Below, piece by piece: positions 9,019 through 16,667 of a DNA stretch of 44,359 nucleotides. The notes beneath the pieces were generated by a model. The model made no database searches. It was not told where the DNA came from and worked only from the letters and a program-made list of their open reading frames with translations. Positions within the stretch are counted from its first letter, which is position 1. Every line of letters begins with the position of its first letter. Made by a program: the position numbers and the translations under genes. This stretch comes from Dehalococcoidia bacterium (GTDB lineage Bacteria; Chloroflexota; Dehalococcoidia; DSTF01; WHTK01), in contig WHTK01000017.1 in NCBI GenBank assembly GCA_009377745.1, forward strand, positions 1 through 44,359, written 5' to 3'.

Positions 9019-9585
9019 CTATCCCATTTTGAGGAAGTTGGCGAGGAGCTGTTTGCCGGGGAGGGTGAGGATCGACTCAGGGTGGAACTGGACGCCTTCG
9101 ACCAGGAGCTCGCGGTGGCGGACGCCCATGATGATGCCGGACTCGGAGCGGGCGCTGACCTCGAGGACGTCCGGGACGGTCTCAGGGACGATGGCGAGGG
9201 AGTGGTAGCGCACGGCCTCGAAGGGCCGCGGCAGGCCTTTAAAGACACCGCGATTATCGTGTGTGATGGTGGAAATCTTGCCGTGCTTGATCTCGCCGGC
9301 GCCGGCGACGACGCCGCCGAAGGCCTCGCCGATGCACTGGTGGCCGAGGCAGACTCCCAGTAGCGGCACCTGCCCGGCGAAGCGCTTGATCGTCTCGACG
9401 CTGATGCCGGCCTCTTTGGGCGTGCAGGGACCGGGGGAGATGACGATGCGCTCCGGCGCCATCTGGTCGATGTCTTCCAGGCTGATCTTGTCGTTGCGGA
9501 AGACCTCGACCTCGGCGCCGAGCTCGCAGAGATACTGGTAGAGGTTGTAGGTAAAGCTGTCGTAGTTATCGATGAGCAGCAGCAT
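9019..9585 (-). CDS. trpG: Anthranilate synthase glutamine amidotransferase component
   Basis: 188 residues, class I glutamine amidotransferase giving ammonia to TrpE. N-terminal LLIDNYDSFTYNL, oxyanion ISPGP, nucleophile Cys in GVCLGHQCIGEAFGG, and His/Glu in VQFHPESI. It is separated from trpE by three non-trp genes and lies 7 nt after the quinone reductase gene. Confidence 0.96.
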   Translation of the reverse strand: MLLLIDNYDSFTYNLYQYLCELGAEVEVFRNDKISLEDIDQMAPERIVISPGPCTPKEAGISVETIKRFAGQVPLLGVCLGHQCIGEAFGGVVAGAGEIKHGKISTITHDNRGVFKGLPRPFEAVRYHSLAIVPETVPDVLEVSARSESGIIMGVRHRELLVEGVQFHPESILTLPGKQLLANFLKMG

Positions 9586-9592
9586 GACTTCC

Positions 9593-10561
9593 TCAGGGTA
9601 TCAAGAGTAGCTTGCCGGTGGACTCGCGGTTCTCCAGGGCGGCATGGGCGCGGGCGGCATCGGCGAGCGGGTATTCGGCGTGGACTTTGAGCTTGAGCTG
9701 GCCGGTCTGCACCCAGCCGAGGACCTCGGCGGCGCGATTGAGCAGCTCATCGCGCGTGATGACGTAGCTCTGGAGGGTCGGGCGGGTGAGATAGATTGAG
9801 CCCTTCGACTGAAGCAGCGACGGCGGCACTGGGTCGACGGCGCCGCTGGACTGGCCGAAGAGGACCATCATGCCGCGCGGCTTGAGCAGGTCGAAGCCTG
9901 GTAGGAACGTCGTCTTGCCGACGCTGTCGTAGATCACGTCCAGACCCTTGCCGTCCGTGAGGCGCCTGGTCTCCTCAACGTAGTCCTTCTCGGTGTAGAG
10001 GATGACCTCGTCGGCGCCGGCTTCGCGGGCCTCGTGGGCCTTGGCCTCGGTGGAGGTGGTGCCGATGACGCGGGCGCCGCGCAGGTGAGCGATCTGACAG
10101 AAGAGAAGGCCGACGCCACCGGCCGCAGCCTGGATGAGGCAGGTGTGCCCAGAGCCTAGAGGGAAGGTGTCCGTGGCGAGATAATGCGCCGTCATGCCCT
10201 GGAGCAGCGCTGCCGCGGCGTCCCTGGTGCTAACGCCGTCCGGGATGGGGATGAGACGCTGGGCCGGGACAACGGTCAGCTCCGCGTAGGAGCCGTAGCT
10301 ACCGTAAAGGCCGACGCGGTCGCCGGCTTTGACCTCCGTGACGCCATGGCCGAGTCCGACAACAGTGCCCGCCGCCTCCTGCCCCAGCGTCACCGGTAGC
10401 GGCTGCTGGTAGGCGCCGGTGCGCCAGTAGACATCGACGAAGTTTACGCCCGCCGCCTCGATGCGCACGAGTGCCTCGCCGGGACCCGGTGTTGGGTCAG
10501 GGACGTCTTCGTAGATCAATGCCTCGCGGCTGCCGGGCTGGTGGACGCGAATTGCCTTCAT
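9593..10561 (-). CDS. NADPH:quinone reductase, zeta-crystallin type
   Basis: 322 residues, zinc-free medium-chain dehydrogenase/reductase. GroES-like N-domain (VRIEAAGVNFVDVYWRTG), GQEAAGTVV, NADPH Rossmann loop QAAAGGVGLLFCQIA, and DVIYDSVGKTTF. It would reduce quinones or enones with NADPH in the cytosol. ATGA overlap with the Nudix-like gene, so it is co-translated in the trp operon; no role in tryptophan synthesis is obvious. Confidence 0.93.
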   Translation of the reverse strand: MKAIRVHQPGSREALIYEDVPDPTPGPGEALVRIEAAGVNFVDVYWRTGAYQQPLPVTLGQEAAGTVVGLGHGVTEVKAGDRVGLYGSYGSYAELTVVPAQRLIPIPDGVSTRDAAAALLQGMTAHYLATDTFPLGSGHTCLIQAAAGGVGLLFCQIAHLRGARVIGTTSTEAKAHEAREAGADEVILYTEKDYVEETRRLTDGKGLDVIYDSVGKTTFLPGFDLLKPRGMMVLFGQSSGAVDPVPPSLLQSKGSIYLTRPTLQSYVITRDELLNRAAEVLGWVQTGQLKLKVHAEYPLADAARAHAALENRESTGKLLLIP

Positions 10562-10968
10562 GTTGGTCTCCTCTCGATTGCGGAAGCCAGCGAGCGCCGT
10601 AGCGCCTCCGGCATGGGATAGGCGGTGGCATCGCCCAGGTCTTCGGACGTCAGCCAGCGGACATCGGAGTAGGGGCCGCTCTCGCGGAAGCGGGGCTGGC
10701 CGCCGGTGACACGGAAGATGTTGACGGCGTAAGCGTCGCCGGCCTCGACGAGGTTGATGGTGTCGGCGAACTCCTCCGAGGCGACGCTGAGGTCGAGCTG
10801 GTCACGTGCGAAGCGGGCCAGAGTCTCGGAGGCGGACTCCTCTTCGGGCATCTCGTCGCCAGGCAGGACCCAGCTACCGGCGAAGGGCGGCCGTCCGGCC
10901 TTGCGCAGGCCGAGGAGGGCCGCGCCGTCCTGCTCCAGCAGCAGCCAGACGAGGACGTGATCACTCAT
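10558..10968 (-). CDS. Nudix-like protein with degenerate Nudix box
   Basis: 136 residues; the start MSDHVLVWLLLEQ at 10968 overlaps the GNAT stop by ATGA. The fold pattern (LLGLRKAGRPPFAGSWVLPGDEM...FRVTGGQPRFRES...DVRWLTSEDL) matches Nudix hydrolases. However, the expected REUxEE metal motif reads LARFARDQLDL, so several metal-binding acidic residues are missing. It may be inactive, act as a binding domain or use a variant site. Confidence 0.72.
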   Translation of the reverse strand: MSDHVLVWLLLEQDGAALLGLRKAGRPPFAGSWVLPGDEMPEEESASETLARFARDQLDLSVASEEFADTINLVEAGDAYAVNIFRVTGGQPRFRESGPYSDVRWLTSEDLGDATAYPMPEALRRSLASAIERRPT

Positions 10969-11447
10969 GAGGCGGCTCCGGCAAGAGACTTCGACATGGA
11001 GTGCGCCCGGATGGTGAAGCCGGCCTGGCGCCAGAAATCGACGGCGTGGTCGTTGCTGGCGAAGACATCGAGCCGGATCTCTTCGACGCCGCGCTCTCTG
11101 GCCCAGGATTCGAAGCAAGAGAGGAGGGCGCTGCCGATACCCCGACCTCGCGCCTCGGCGAGGACGTAGACATTGTCGACGTAGATAAAGCGCGGCGGGG
11201 GTGAGCCCGGCGTTGTCCGCAGATAGGCGTTGGCGAAGGCCACGGCGCGGCCTTCCGATCGCGCCAGCAGGAGCATGGAGTCCGGACCCGGACGGAAGCG
11301 ACTCTGCACCTCGGAAATCCAGTCTACCGGCGGGCCGTAGCCTACGATCGGCATATAGAACTCATGCGAATCGCGGAGCAGAGCTTCCAGCTCGGGCCAG
11401 GCAGCGTCCAGGTCACGTACCTCTTCGATGACGAAGTCCTGGCTCAT
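10965..11447 (-). CDS. GNAT-family N-acetyltransferase
   Basis: 160 residues. The acetyl-CoA loop is RGRGIGSALL after the strand YVDNVYVLAEA; motif B follows with FASNDHAVDFWRQAGF. Substrate unknown. ATG 11447 (MSQDFVIEEV) is preferred over an upstream in-frame start because the extension passes through the end of a spacer. First of a three-gene coupled set (GNAT, Nudix-like, quinone reductase) placed between trpE and trpG. Confidence 0.9.
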   Translation of the reverse strand: MSQDFVIEEVRDLDAAWPELEALLRDSHEFYMPIVGYGPPVDWISEVQSRFRPGPDSMLLLARSEGRAVAFANAYLRTTPGSPPPRFIYVDNVYVLAEARGRGIGSALLSCFESWARERGVEEIRLDVFASNDHAVDFWRQAGFTIRAHSMSKSLAGAAS

Positions 11448-11531
11448 CGCTTTGCCCGGTCTGCAGGACGAATCCCACAGCTTCTTGAAGATGCGCGCTT
11501 CGTGGCAAGAAGGAGCATCGCCCCTCCCCAC

Positions 11532-11562
11532 CCTGGCGACCTAAAGGTCGCCGCTACAGGTG
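11532..11562 (-). repeat. GTAG-hairpin REP-like element, second copy
   Basis: Same element as 2301-2332 (30 of about 32 positions). It lies in the 147-bp gap between trpE and the GNAT gene, inside the operon. Confidence 0.6.
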
Positions 11563-11594
11563 GAATGGTTGCGGGTGAGTGGATGTGGCGCACC

Positions 11595-13082
11595 TTAGTA
11601 ACCCAGACTGCCGGCGGGGCGAGTAGATGCTTGAGCTTCGGCCTGGTCGATGGCGCGCATCATGGCCATGGCTTTGTTTTCGGTCTCGGCGTATTCGGCG
11701 GCCGGGTCGGAGTCGTAGACAATGCCGCCACCCGACTGGACGTGGGCGACGCCGTCCTTCATGAGGATGGTGCGGATGCAGATTGCCGTATCGAGGGTGC
11801 CCGAGAGGTCGAAGTAGCCGACGGCGCCGGCGTAGGGGCCGCGCCGGTCCTTCTCAAGTTGGGCGATGATCTCCATGGCGCGGATTTTGGGGGCGCCGGA
11901 GACGGTGCCGGCCGGGAAGCAGGCGCGCAGGGCGTCGTAAGAGCTGAGGCCGTGACGCAGGCGGCCGGTGACGTGCGAGACGAGGTGCATGACGTGGGAG
12001 TAGCGCTCGATGTCCATGATCTGGGGCACGTTGACGGAGCCGGGCTCGCTGACGCGGCCCACGTCGTTGCGGCCGAGGTCGAGGAGCATGACGTGCTCGG
12101 CGCGCTCCTTCTCATCGTTGCGTAGCTCTTCTTCGAGGGCGTTGTCCTCGGCGGCATCGCGGCCACGGCGGCGGGTGCCGGCGATAGGGTGGTAGTCGAT
12201 TTTGCCTTCATCGACGCGGACGAGCATCTCCGGCGATGTGCCTACGACCTGCACTTCGCCCAGGTCGAGGTAGTACATGTAGGGCGAGGGGTTGATGGTG
12301 CGCAGGGCGCGGTAGACATCGAAGGGGTGGGCAGCGGTCGGGCGCTGGAAGCGCTGCGACAGCACGGCCTGGATGATGTCACCGGCGACGATGTATTCCT
12401 TGGCCTTGAGCACGGCGGCGGCGTGCTGCTCACGCGTCAGGTTGGAGGTGACAGGCTGGGAGGCTGATGGGCCCTCGGCGGGGCGATAAGGTAGCTTGTC
12501 GAGCGGCTTTTCGAGACGGCCGACCAGCTCCTCGATGCGCCAGGCAGCCTGGCGGTAAGAGGCTTCGATATCGCCATCGAGCCGGAAGTGGCTGACCACC
12601 TTGATCTTGTGCTGCAGGTGGTCGAAGACCAGCAGGGTGTCCGTGAAGAGGAAGATCGACTCCGGCAGGCCGAGGGGGTCTTCGATCGCGGAAGGGACGC
12701 GCGGCTCGAAATAGCGCATCGTCTCGTAGGCCAGATAGCCGACGGCGCCGCCGGTGAAGCGCGGCAGACCGGCGACGGGCACCGCCTTGAAGCGCGCCAG
12801 CTCCTGCTCGACGGCGAGAAGGGGGTCGGACGCGGAGCCGTCGCCGCTGACGCCGGGGCCGCTGCGCAGGGTGCGGTACGGCTCCGTGCCGATGAAGCTG
12901 TAGCGGGCCAGCCGCTCGCCACCCTCTACGCTCTCGAGCAGGAAGGAATAGCGGCTGCGGGCGACCTTGAGGTAAGCCGAGACGGGAGTCTCCAAGTCAG
13001 CAGGGACCTCGCAGTAGAGGGGGCAGAAGTTGCCCTGAGAGGCGAGGAGGAGGGCGGCTTCGAGGGAGGGGGAGAGGATCAT
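11595..13082 (-). CDS. trpE: Anthranilate synthase component I
   Basis: 495 residues. Converts chorismate plus ammonia to anthranilate. The N-terminal half carries the feedback-site region with LLESVEGGERLARYSFIG. The catalytic half has QAVLSQRF, PSPYMYYL, GTSPEMLVRV, IAGTRRRG, LLDLGRNDVGRV, CFPAGTVSGAPKIRAMEII and VQSGGGIV. ATG 13082 (MILSPSLEAALLL) is preferred to an in-frame TTG at 13109. The Trp-binding LLES motif suggests tryptophan feedback inhibition. Confidence 0.96.
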   Translation of the reverse strand: MILSPSLEAALLLASQGNFCPLYCEVPADLETPVSAYLKVARSRYSFLLESVEGGERLARYSFIGTEPYRTLRSGPGVSGDGSASDPLLAVEQELARFKAVPVAGLPRFTGGAVGYLAYETMRYFEPRVPSAIEDPLGLPESIFLFTDTLLVFDHLQHKIKVVSHFRLDGDIEASYRQAAWRIEELVGRLEKPLDKLPYRPAEGPSASQPVTSNLTREQHAAAVLKAKEYIVAGDIIQAVLSQRFQRPTAAHPFDVYRALRTINPSPYMYYLDLGEVQVVGTSPEMLVRVDEGKIDYHPIAGTRRRGRDAAEDNALEEELRNDEKERAEHVMLLDLGRNDVGRVSEPGSVNVPQIMDIERYSHVMHLVSHVTGRLRHGLSSYDALRACFPAGTVSGAPKIRAMEIIAQLEKDRRGPYAGAVGYFDLSGTLDTAICIRTILMKDGVAHVQSGGGIVYDSDPAAEYAETENKAMAMMRAIDQAEAQASTRPAGSLGY

Positions 13083-13152
13083 GGCAGTGGCTCGTGATCT
13101 CGCTGGCAATCGGGCAAGCTGGGAATCGGGCAGATTAGGCTAGGCGTCATAG

Positions 13153-14166
13153 TCAGCCGCCTTTCTTCAGGTAGTTAACGCCGAGCGCGTCATGGACCAT
13201 CTCCATGGTCTCCCGCGCGATGGCGCGGCCTTCGCTGCAACCCTTTTCGAGGGCGGCGCGGACGTGCTCGCTGTGGGATTCGTAGTAGGCGCGTCGCTCG
13301 CGGATCGGCTCGAGGAGGTTGTTGATCGCCTTCGCGAGCTTGGTCTTGACCTCGACATCGCCGACGGCGCCGCGTATGTAGCGCTCCTTGAGGTCGTCGA
13401 CCTCGGCTTTGTCGGGGTTGAAGGCATCGTGGTACATGAAGACGGGGTTGCCTTCGACGTGACCGGGGTCGATGGCGCGAAGGCGGGTGGGGTCCGTGTA
13501 CATGCGGCGGACCTTCTCGTTGACGACGGCCTTGGAGTCCTTGAGGTCGATGGTGTTGCCGACGGACTTGCTCATCTTGGCCTGGCCATCGGTGCCGACG
13601 AGACGCGGGACGCGGCCGACGAGGCCTTCGGGCTCCGGGAAGACCTCTTTGAACTGGCGATTGAATCGCCGCGCCAGCTCGCGCGTCATCTCGATATGGG
13701 GTAGCTGGTCTTCACCGACGGGCACAAGATGGGCGCGGGGCAGGAGGATGTTGGCCGCCTGCATCACCGGATAGGTGAAGAAAGCGACGGGCACACTCTT
13801 GTTGCCGGCCTCGATGTCAGCCATCTCCGCCTTGAGGGTTGGGTTGCGCTGGAGCATGCCGAGGGGCAGGAACCAGCTCAGCCAGGTGGTGAGCTCGGCG
13901 TTTTCCGGCACCTGGCTCTCGATCATGAAGTGGCTGATGTCCGGGCTGAGGCCGACGGCGAGCCAATCGAGGGCCACCTCCCAGACGCTGTTGTGGACAC
14001 GGTCCCAGTCGTCGGCGTAGTCGGAGACCTGGTAGTCGGCGATGAGGAAGTAGCAGTCGTACTCGCGCTGGAGGCGCAGCCAGTTCTCGAGGGCGCCGGC
14101 ATAGTGGCCGAGGTGGAGGGAGCCGGTCGGCCGCATGCCGGTGAGGATGCGTTTCCCCTCAGCCAC
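13153..14166 (-). CDS. trpS: Tryptophanyl-tRNA synthetase
   Basis: 337 residues, class I synthetase charging tRNA-Trp. HIGH-like GSLHLGHY near the N-terminus, KMSKS at the second ATP loop, and QLPHIEMTRELARRFN between. GTG 14166 is chosen, preceded by GGGGGTGGG. The frame stays open upstream to 14256 only because it reads through the 8-bp repeat tract at 14179-14258. It is expected to be controlled by the upstream T-box, but a foreign-looking gene and repeats now lie between them. Confidence 0.95.
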   Translation of the reverse strand: MAEGKRILTGMRPTGSLHLGHYAGALENWLRLQREYDCYFLIADYQVSDYADDWDRVHNSVWEVALDWLAVGLSPDISHFMIESQVPENAELTTWLSWFLPLGMLQRNPTLKAEMADIEAGNKSVPVAFFTYPVMQAANILLPRAHLVPVGEDQLPHIEMTRELARRFNRQFKEVFPEPEGLVGRVPRLVGTDGQAKMSKSVGNTIDLKDSKAVVNEKVRRMYTDPTRLRAIDPGHVEGNPVFMYHDAFNPDKAEVDDLKERYIRGAVGDVEVKTKLAKAINNLLEPIRERRAYYESHSEHVRAALEKGCSEGRAIARETMEMVHDALGVNYLKKGG

Positions 14167-14178
14167 GACCCACCCCCA

Positions 14179-14258
14179 AGGCAAACGGGCAAACGGGCAA
14201 ACGGGCAAACGGGCATGCGGGCATGCGGGCATAAGAGCATGCGGGCATGCGGGCATAA
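14179..14258 (-). repeat. Tandem 8-bp repeats (GGGCAAAC / GGGCATGC)
   Basis: Ten consecutive 8-mers on the plus strand: four of GGGCAAAC type, then GGGCATGC, GGGCATAA and GAGCATGC variants. They fill the space between the four-helix-bundle gene and trpS. The same 8-mer family lies inverted on the other side of the gene at 14685-14716. Confidence 0.85.
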
Positions 14259-14267
14259 TCGAACGAG

Positions 14268-14678
14268 CTATTCGACTTCATAGAGCCCACTTTCCTCGCG
14301 AGCGTAGGATTGCCGTGCTTCGCCAAGAGACTTCATCCGAAGAGTGAGCAACTTGCCGACTTCATGACAAGAATTGAGGAGAGCGGTCTTGTCGGCCTCT
14401 TGGATGAACTCTGCTTGTGCGAGGAGGTCTATCCATGACTCGGTTTCGAAGAGCGAGCCACGGGCAATCGACAAGTGGCTTCGATAAGCAGCCTGCGAAT
14501 ATCTCCCGTAGCCCTCAGCGATGTTGGCGGGTACTGATCCCGCCGACCGCAAGAGCTGATTGCCGATCGTCTCGGCGGTGCGGACGCGAGGCAAAGCTGA
14601 CACGAGCCGCACGACGGCCAGCGCTAGAGCCTGGCTCTTTTGCCATAAGGCCATCCTGGTGAAATCCTCGTTCGTCAT
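14268..14678 (-). CDS. Four-helix-bundle protein (23S rRNA intervening-sequence family)
   Basis: 136 residues. SVPANIAEGYGRYSQAAY and LSIARGSLFETESWIDLLAQA are the signature of the S23/IVP four-helix-bundle family, which is related to DGR accessory protein Avd. Function is unknown; members often travel in rRNA insertions or as solitary genes. The ATG at 14678 gives a start MTNEDFTRM typical of the family; upstream codons run into repeats and the T-box terminator. It is the first cistron after the Trp T-box and is bracketed by inverted 8-bp repeat tracts. Confidence 0.88.
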   Translation of the reverse strand: MTNEDFTRMALWQKSQALALAVVRLVSALPRVRTAETIGNQLLRSAGSVPANIAEGYGRYSQAAYRSHLSIARGSLFETESWIDLLAQAEFIQEADKTALLNSCHEVGKLLTLRMKSLGEARQSYAREESGLYEVE

Positions 14679-14684
14679 CGACAC

Positions 14685-14716
14685 ATATGCTCGAATGCCC
14701 GCATGCCCGTATGCTC
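14685..14716 (+). repeat. 8-bp repeats, inverted flank of the four-helix-bundle gene
   Basis: Four 8-mers (ATATGCTC, GAATGCCC, GCATGCCC, GTATGCTC). They are reverse complements of the GGGCATGC family at 14179-14258, so the gene is bracketed by inverted copies. Confidence 0.75.
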
Positions 14717-14721
14717 CGCCC

Positions 14722-14764
14722 AATAAAAAACGCCGTTTCGCCACAATTAGGGGCGAAAGGCGTT
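14722..14764 (-). terminator. T-box-controlled terminator
   Basis: On minus, AACGCC-TTTCGCC is paired across a loop with GGCGAAA-GGCGTT and followed by TTTTATT. It mutually excludes the antiterminator formed by the T-box sequence at 14765-14778. Confidence 0.88.
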
Positions 14765-15012
14765 CGCGGTGCCACCCTACTTGACCACGACGAGTCGGGG
14801 TCATCTCTATGGGCACGGTCTTGGGGACGATGCCCAGGGCTTGCTAACGGTGCCCTTCCGGCGCTGCCTACCGGCCTTGAGGCTTTCGGGGCGCGGCTCC
14901 CAGGTCCATTCGTCCGCTGCGTTGGCGCCGGGCTTTCACCTATCCCCGGCTCTCTAAGGCCTTGCTGCGCGACTACTAGTCCTGATCTCAGCCTTTATGT
15001 TCGGTTGTCCTG
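14722..15012 (-). promoter_or_regulatory. T-box riboswitch, Trp (UGG) specifier
   Basis: Tryptophan-responsive leader. The antiterminator T-box AGGGTGGCACCGCG lies at 14778-14765. The Stem I region has AGAGAGCCGGG and GGTGAAAGCCCGG (14958-14929). The likely specifier UGG at 14908-14906 sits in GAAUGGACC, followed by A as is usual. A terminator overlaps the 3' end. Uncharged tRNA-Trp would pair with UGG and with the T-box bulge to let transcription proceed into the four-helix-bundle gene, trpS and the trp genes. Confidence 0.92.
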
Positions 15013-15014
15013 GG

Positions 15015-15044
15015 AGTCTAGCCGAGGCGGTTTTGTGGTGTCAA
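15015..15044 (-). promoter_or_regulatory. Sigma-70-type promoter of the trp operon
   Basis: TTGACA at 15044-15039, 18-bp spacer, TAGACT at 15020-15015, immediately upstream of Stem I of the T-box. The predicted start is near 15008. Confidence 0.75.
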
Positions 15045-15060
15045 GGATGCAGCCGGGGGC

Positions 15061-15304
15061 AGGTCAGTGACGCCCGGATGATTACTGACAGCGGTGGTGG
15101 TTCAAGGCCGGGTGGCGAAGGAGGTGTGATCCTGGTGGGCAAATTCCTCGTGGCCTCGGAATGGCAAGACGTCCGCCCAAGCGTGAGTGAGATGGGTATG
15201 CCGCAGTTATGTAATGAGTCTGGCATCCCACTGACGGAAGGCAAGGGCCGGCTTGAAGGGACGGGGCGGGACGATGGAGCCACCAAATCGAGAGAGGTGG
15301 TCCC
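15061..15304. other. Divergent intergenic region
   Basis: No gene is seen. It holds a diverged copy (about 15141-15171) of the ATTCCTCGTGCCTCGGAATGAC repeat found at 16.43 and 16.59 kb. No clear promoter for the lipoprotein gene could be chosen. Confidence 0.4.
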
Positions 15305-16153
15305 ATGTTTAGCAGGATATTGATCTACACCGGCTGCCTTGCCGTCTTGCCGGTTGCGGCGTTGGCCGTCGGCTGTGGTGATGATGACGAAGATCTGGGC
15401 GATCCGGGAGCGTCGGACGCAGGGTCCGCGGATGAGATGCTGGTCGAGCAGACGATCAGCGAAGCAATAGCCGCGTACGACCGTCAAGACCTGACAGCCT
15501 TCCTGGCGTTCTTCACCGACGATGGCATCGAGGACCAGTTCGACGCCACGCGACAGCAGATCCAAGCCGCGGCCGACGAGTTCTTCAGCGGTCCGCCGCA
15601 GCTGCTCCGTGGCTTCGCCGACACGGAAGTCGATGGCGACGAGGCGACGACCGAGGTCGAGTGGGCCATCGCCCAGTCGATCCAGAAGGAAGAGTACGAG
15701 CTGGTGCGCGAGGATAGCGGTCCCTGGAAGATCAACGGCAGCGAGAGCATCACGGTCGCCATCCCCAGCGGCACCAACGCCGTTGACGTTGACCTGGACG
15801 AATTCTCGTTCGAGTTCGATATGGAAGACATCGAGGATGGCAACCTAGCCTTCCGGGCCGACAACGTCGGCGAGCAGCCGCACGAGCTGGTGGTTCTGAA
15901 AGTGCCGGCCGGCTTCACGGCGACCCAACTCATAGATTCGCTGGACGCCGACCTACCGGCGGACATCGAGATCATCGGCTTTACGCAAGCGGACCCCGCG
16001 GACGACATGAACCTGGTGTTCACGCAGCCGTTGGCGCCCGGCCGCTACATGATGGCGTGCTTCCTGCCGGACCAGGACGACCCCCAGGAGGCGCCGCACG
16101 CTGCCAAGGGCATGATCTCCGAGTTCACGATCTCGTCGCAGGGCGGCAATTAG
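15305..16153 (+). CDS. Lipoprotein with NTF2-like and cupredoxin-like domains
   Basis: 282 residues. A signal peptide with lipobox AVGC (Cys near residue 24) is followed by an acidic linker. An NTF2/SnoaL-like domain follows (EQTISEAIAAYDRQDLTAFL...; about 45-150). The C-terminal beta-rich domain (about 165-282) has LAFRADNVGEQPHELVVLKV and PGRYMMACFLPDQ. His193, Cys252, His265 and Met270 have the order and setting of type-1 copper ligands, with an enlarged C-to-H loop. Likely an extracytoplasmic copper or electron-transfer protein; copper binding is inferred. AGAGGTGG precedes the ATG. A strong terminator follows. Confidence 0.78.
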   Translation: MFSRILIYTGCLAVLPVAALAVGCGDDDEDLGDPGASDAGSADEMLVEQTISEAIAAYDRQDLTAFLAFFTDDGIEDQFDATRQQIQAAADEFFSGPPQLLRGFADTEVDGDEATTEVEWAIAQSIQKEEYELVREDSGPWKINGSESITVAIPSGTNAVDVDLDEFSFEFDMEDIEDGNLAFRADNVGEQPHELVVLKVPAGFTATQLIDSLDADLPADIEIIGFTQADPADDMNLVFTQPLAPGRYMMACFLPDQDDPQEAPHAAKGMISEFTISSQGGN

Positions 16154-16171
16154 CGGCGCCATTCGGCGGAG

Positions 16172-16215
16172 AAGGAAGAGGGACTGCCGTCTTTTGGCCG
16201 TCCCTCTTCCTTTTG
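16172..16215 (+). terminator. Intrinsic terminator after the lipoprotein gene
   Basis: A perfect 13-bp stem (16172-16184 with 16200-16212), 15-nt loop and CCTTTT end, 18 bp after the stop codon. Confidence 0.85.
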
Positions 16216-16350
16216 AGGACGGTGGGGATAGCCACAGATTGGTCCAGATGAGCGCAGGCGTGCAGACCGCTTTGGTGAGCGGGCCGGGAGCTGGAATGGA
16301 GCCGCGGACGTGGTCCTTCGACCCTTCGGCGCGGCTCATGGGGGCAGGAG

Positions 16351-16450
16351 CCTTCGAGGGGTGTTGGCGAAGCTGGTTTGGGGTTGCGCTCGCCGGGGGC
16401 CAAAGATCGTTGGTCTTGGGTGGACAAGATTCCTCGTGCCTCGGAATGAC
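16351..16450 (+). repeat. Direct repeat, copy A (about 100 bp)
   Basis: Starts CCTTCGAGGGGTG, holds CCAAAGATCGTTGGTCTTGG and ends CCTCGGAATGAC. It matches 16520-16617 at about 90% by eye. Confidence 0.8.
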
Positions 16451-16519
16451 GGGCTGGTGGTGAGGAAGAGAGTGGATGGGAGGACGAGAGGGCGCTCGTC
16501 CTTCAACAGGCTCAGGATG

Positions 16520-16617
16520 CCTTCGAGGGGTGATTGGCGAAGCTGGTGGGGGTTACGCTCGCGGGGGCCAAAGATCGTTGGTCTTGGGTGACAAGATTCC
16601 TCGTGCCTCGGAATGAC
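16520..16617 (+). repeat. Direct repeat, copy B (about 98 bp)
   Basis: Second copy of 16351-16450, 169 bp downstream. Its end is also like part of 15141-15171. Confidence 0.8.
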
Positions 16618-16656
16618 AACGCGGCGCCAGGGGGGCGTCCGGGTGAGGCGGCAGCC

Positions 16657-16662
16657 TATACT
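16657..16662 (+). promoter_or_regulatory. -10 element of a probably leaderless transcript
   Basis: TATACT ends 5 nt before the ATG at 16668, so transcription should begin at or next to the start codon. No Shine-Dalgarno sequence is present. Confidence 0.5.
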
Positions 16663-16667
16663 CTTTG

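Larger units (their letters stand above)
16216..16656. other. Repeat-rich intergenic region
   Basis: No credible gene. It contains the pair of direct repeats listed separately and a CTTCAACAGGCTCAGGATG repeat near 16501. Confidence 0.6.

Noticed and set aside
14166..14256. N-terminal extension of TrpS (MPACPHALMPACPHAR...)
   Set aside because: It is translation of the 8-bp repeat tract; the synthetase fold starts after GTG 14166.
14179..14716. CRISPR-like array
   Set aside because: The units are contiguous 8-mers without spacers and no cas gene is near.
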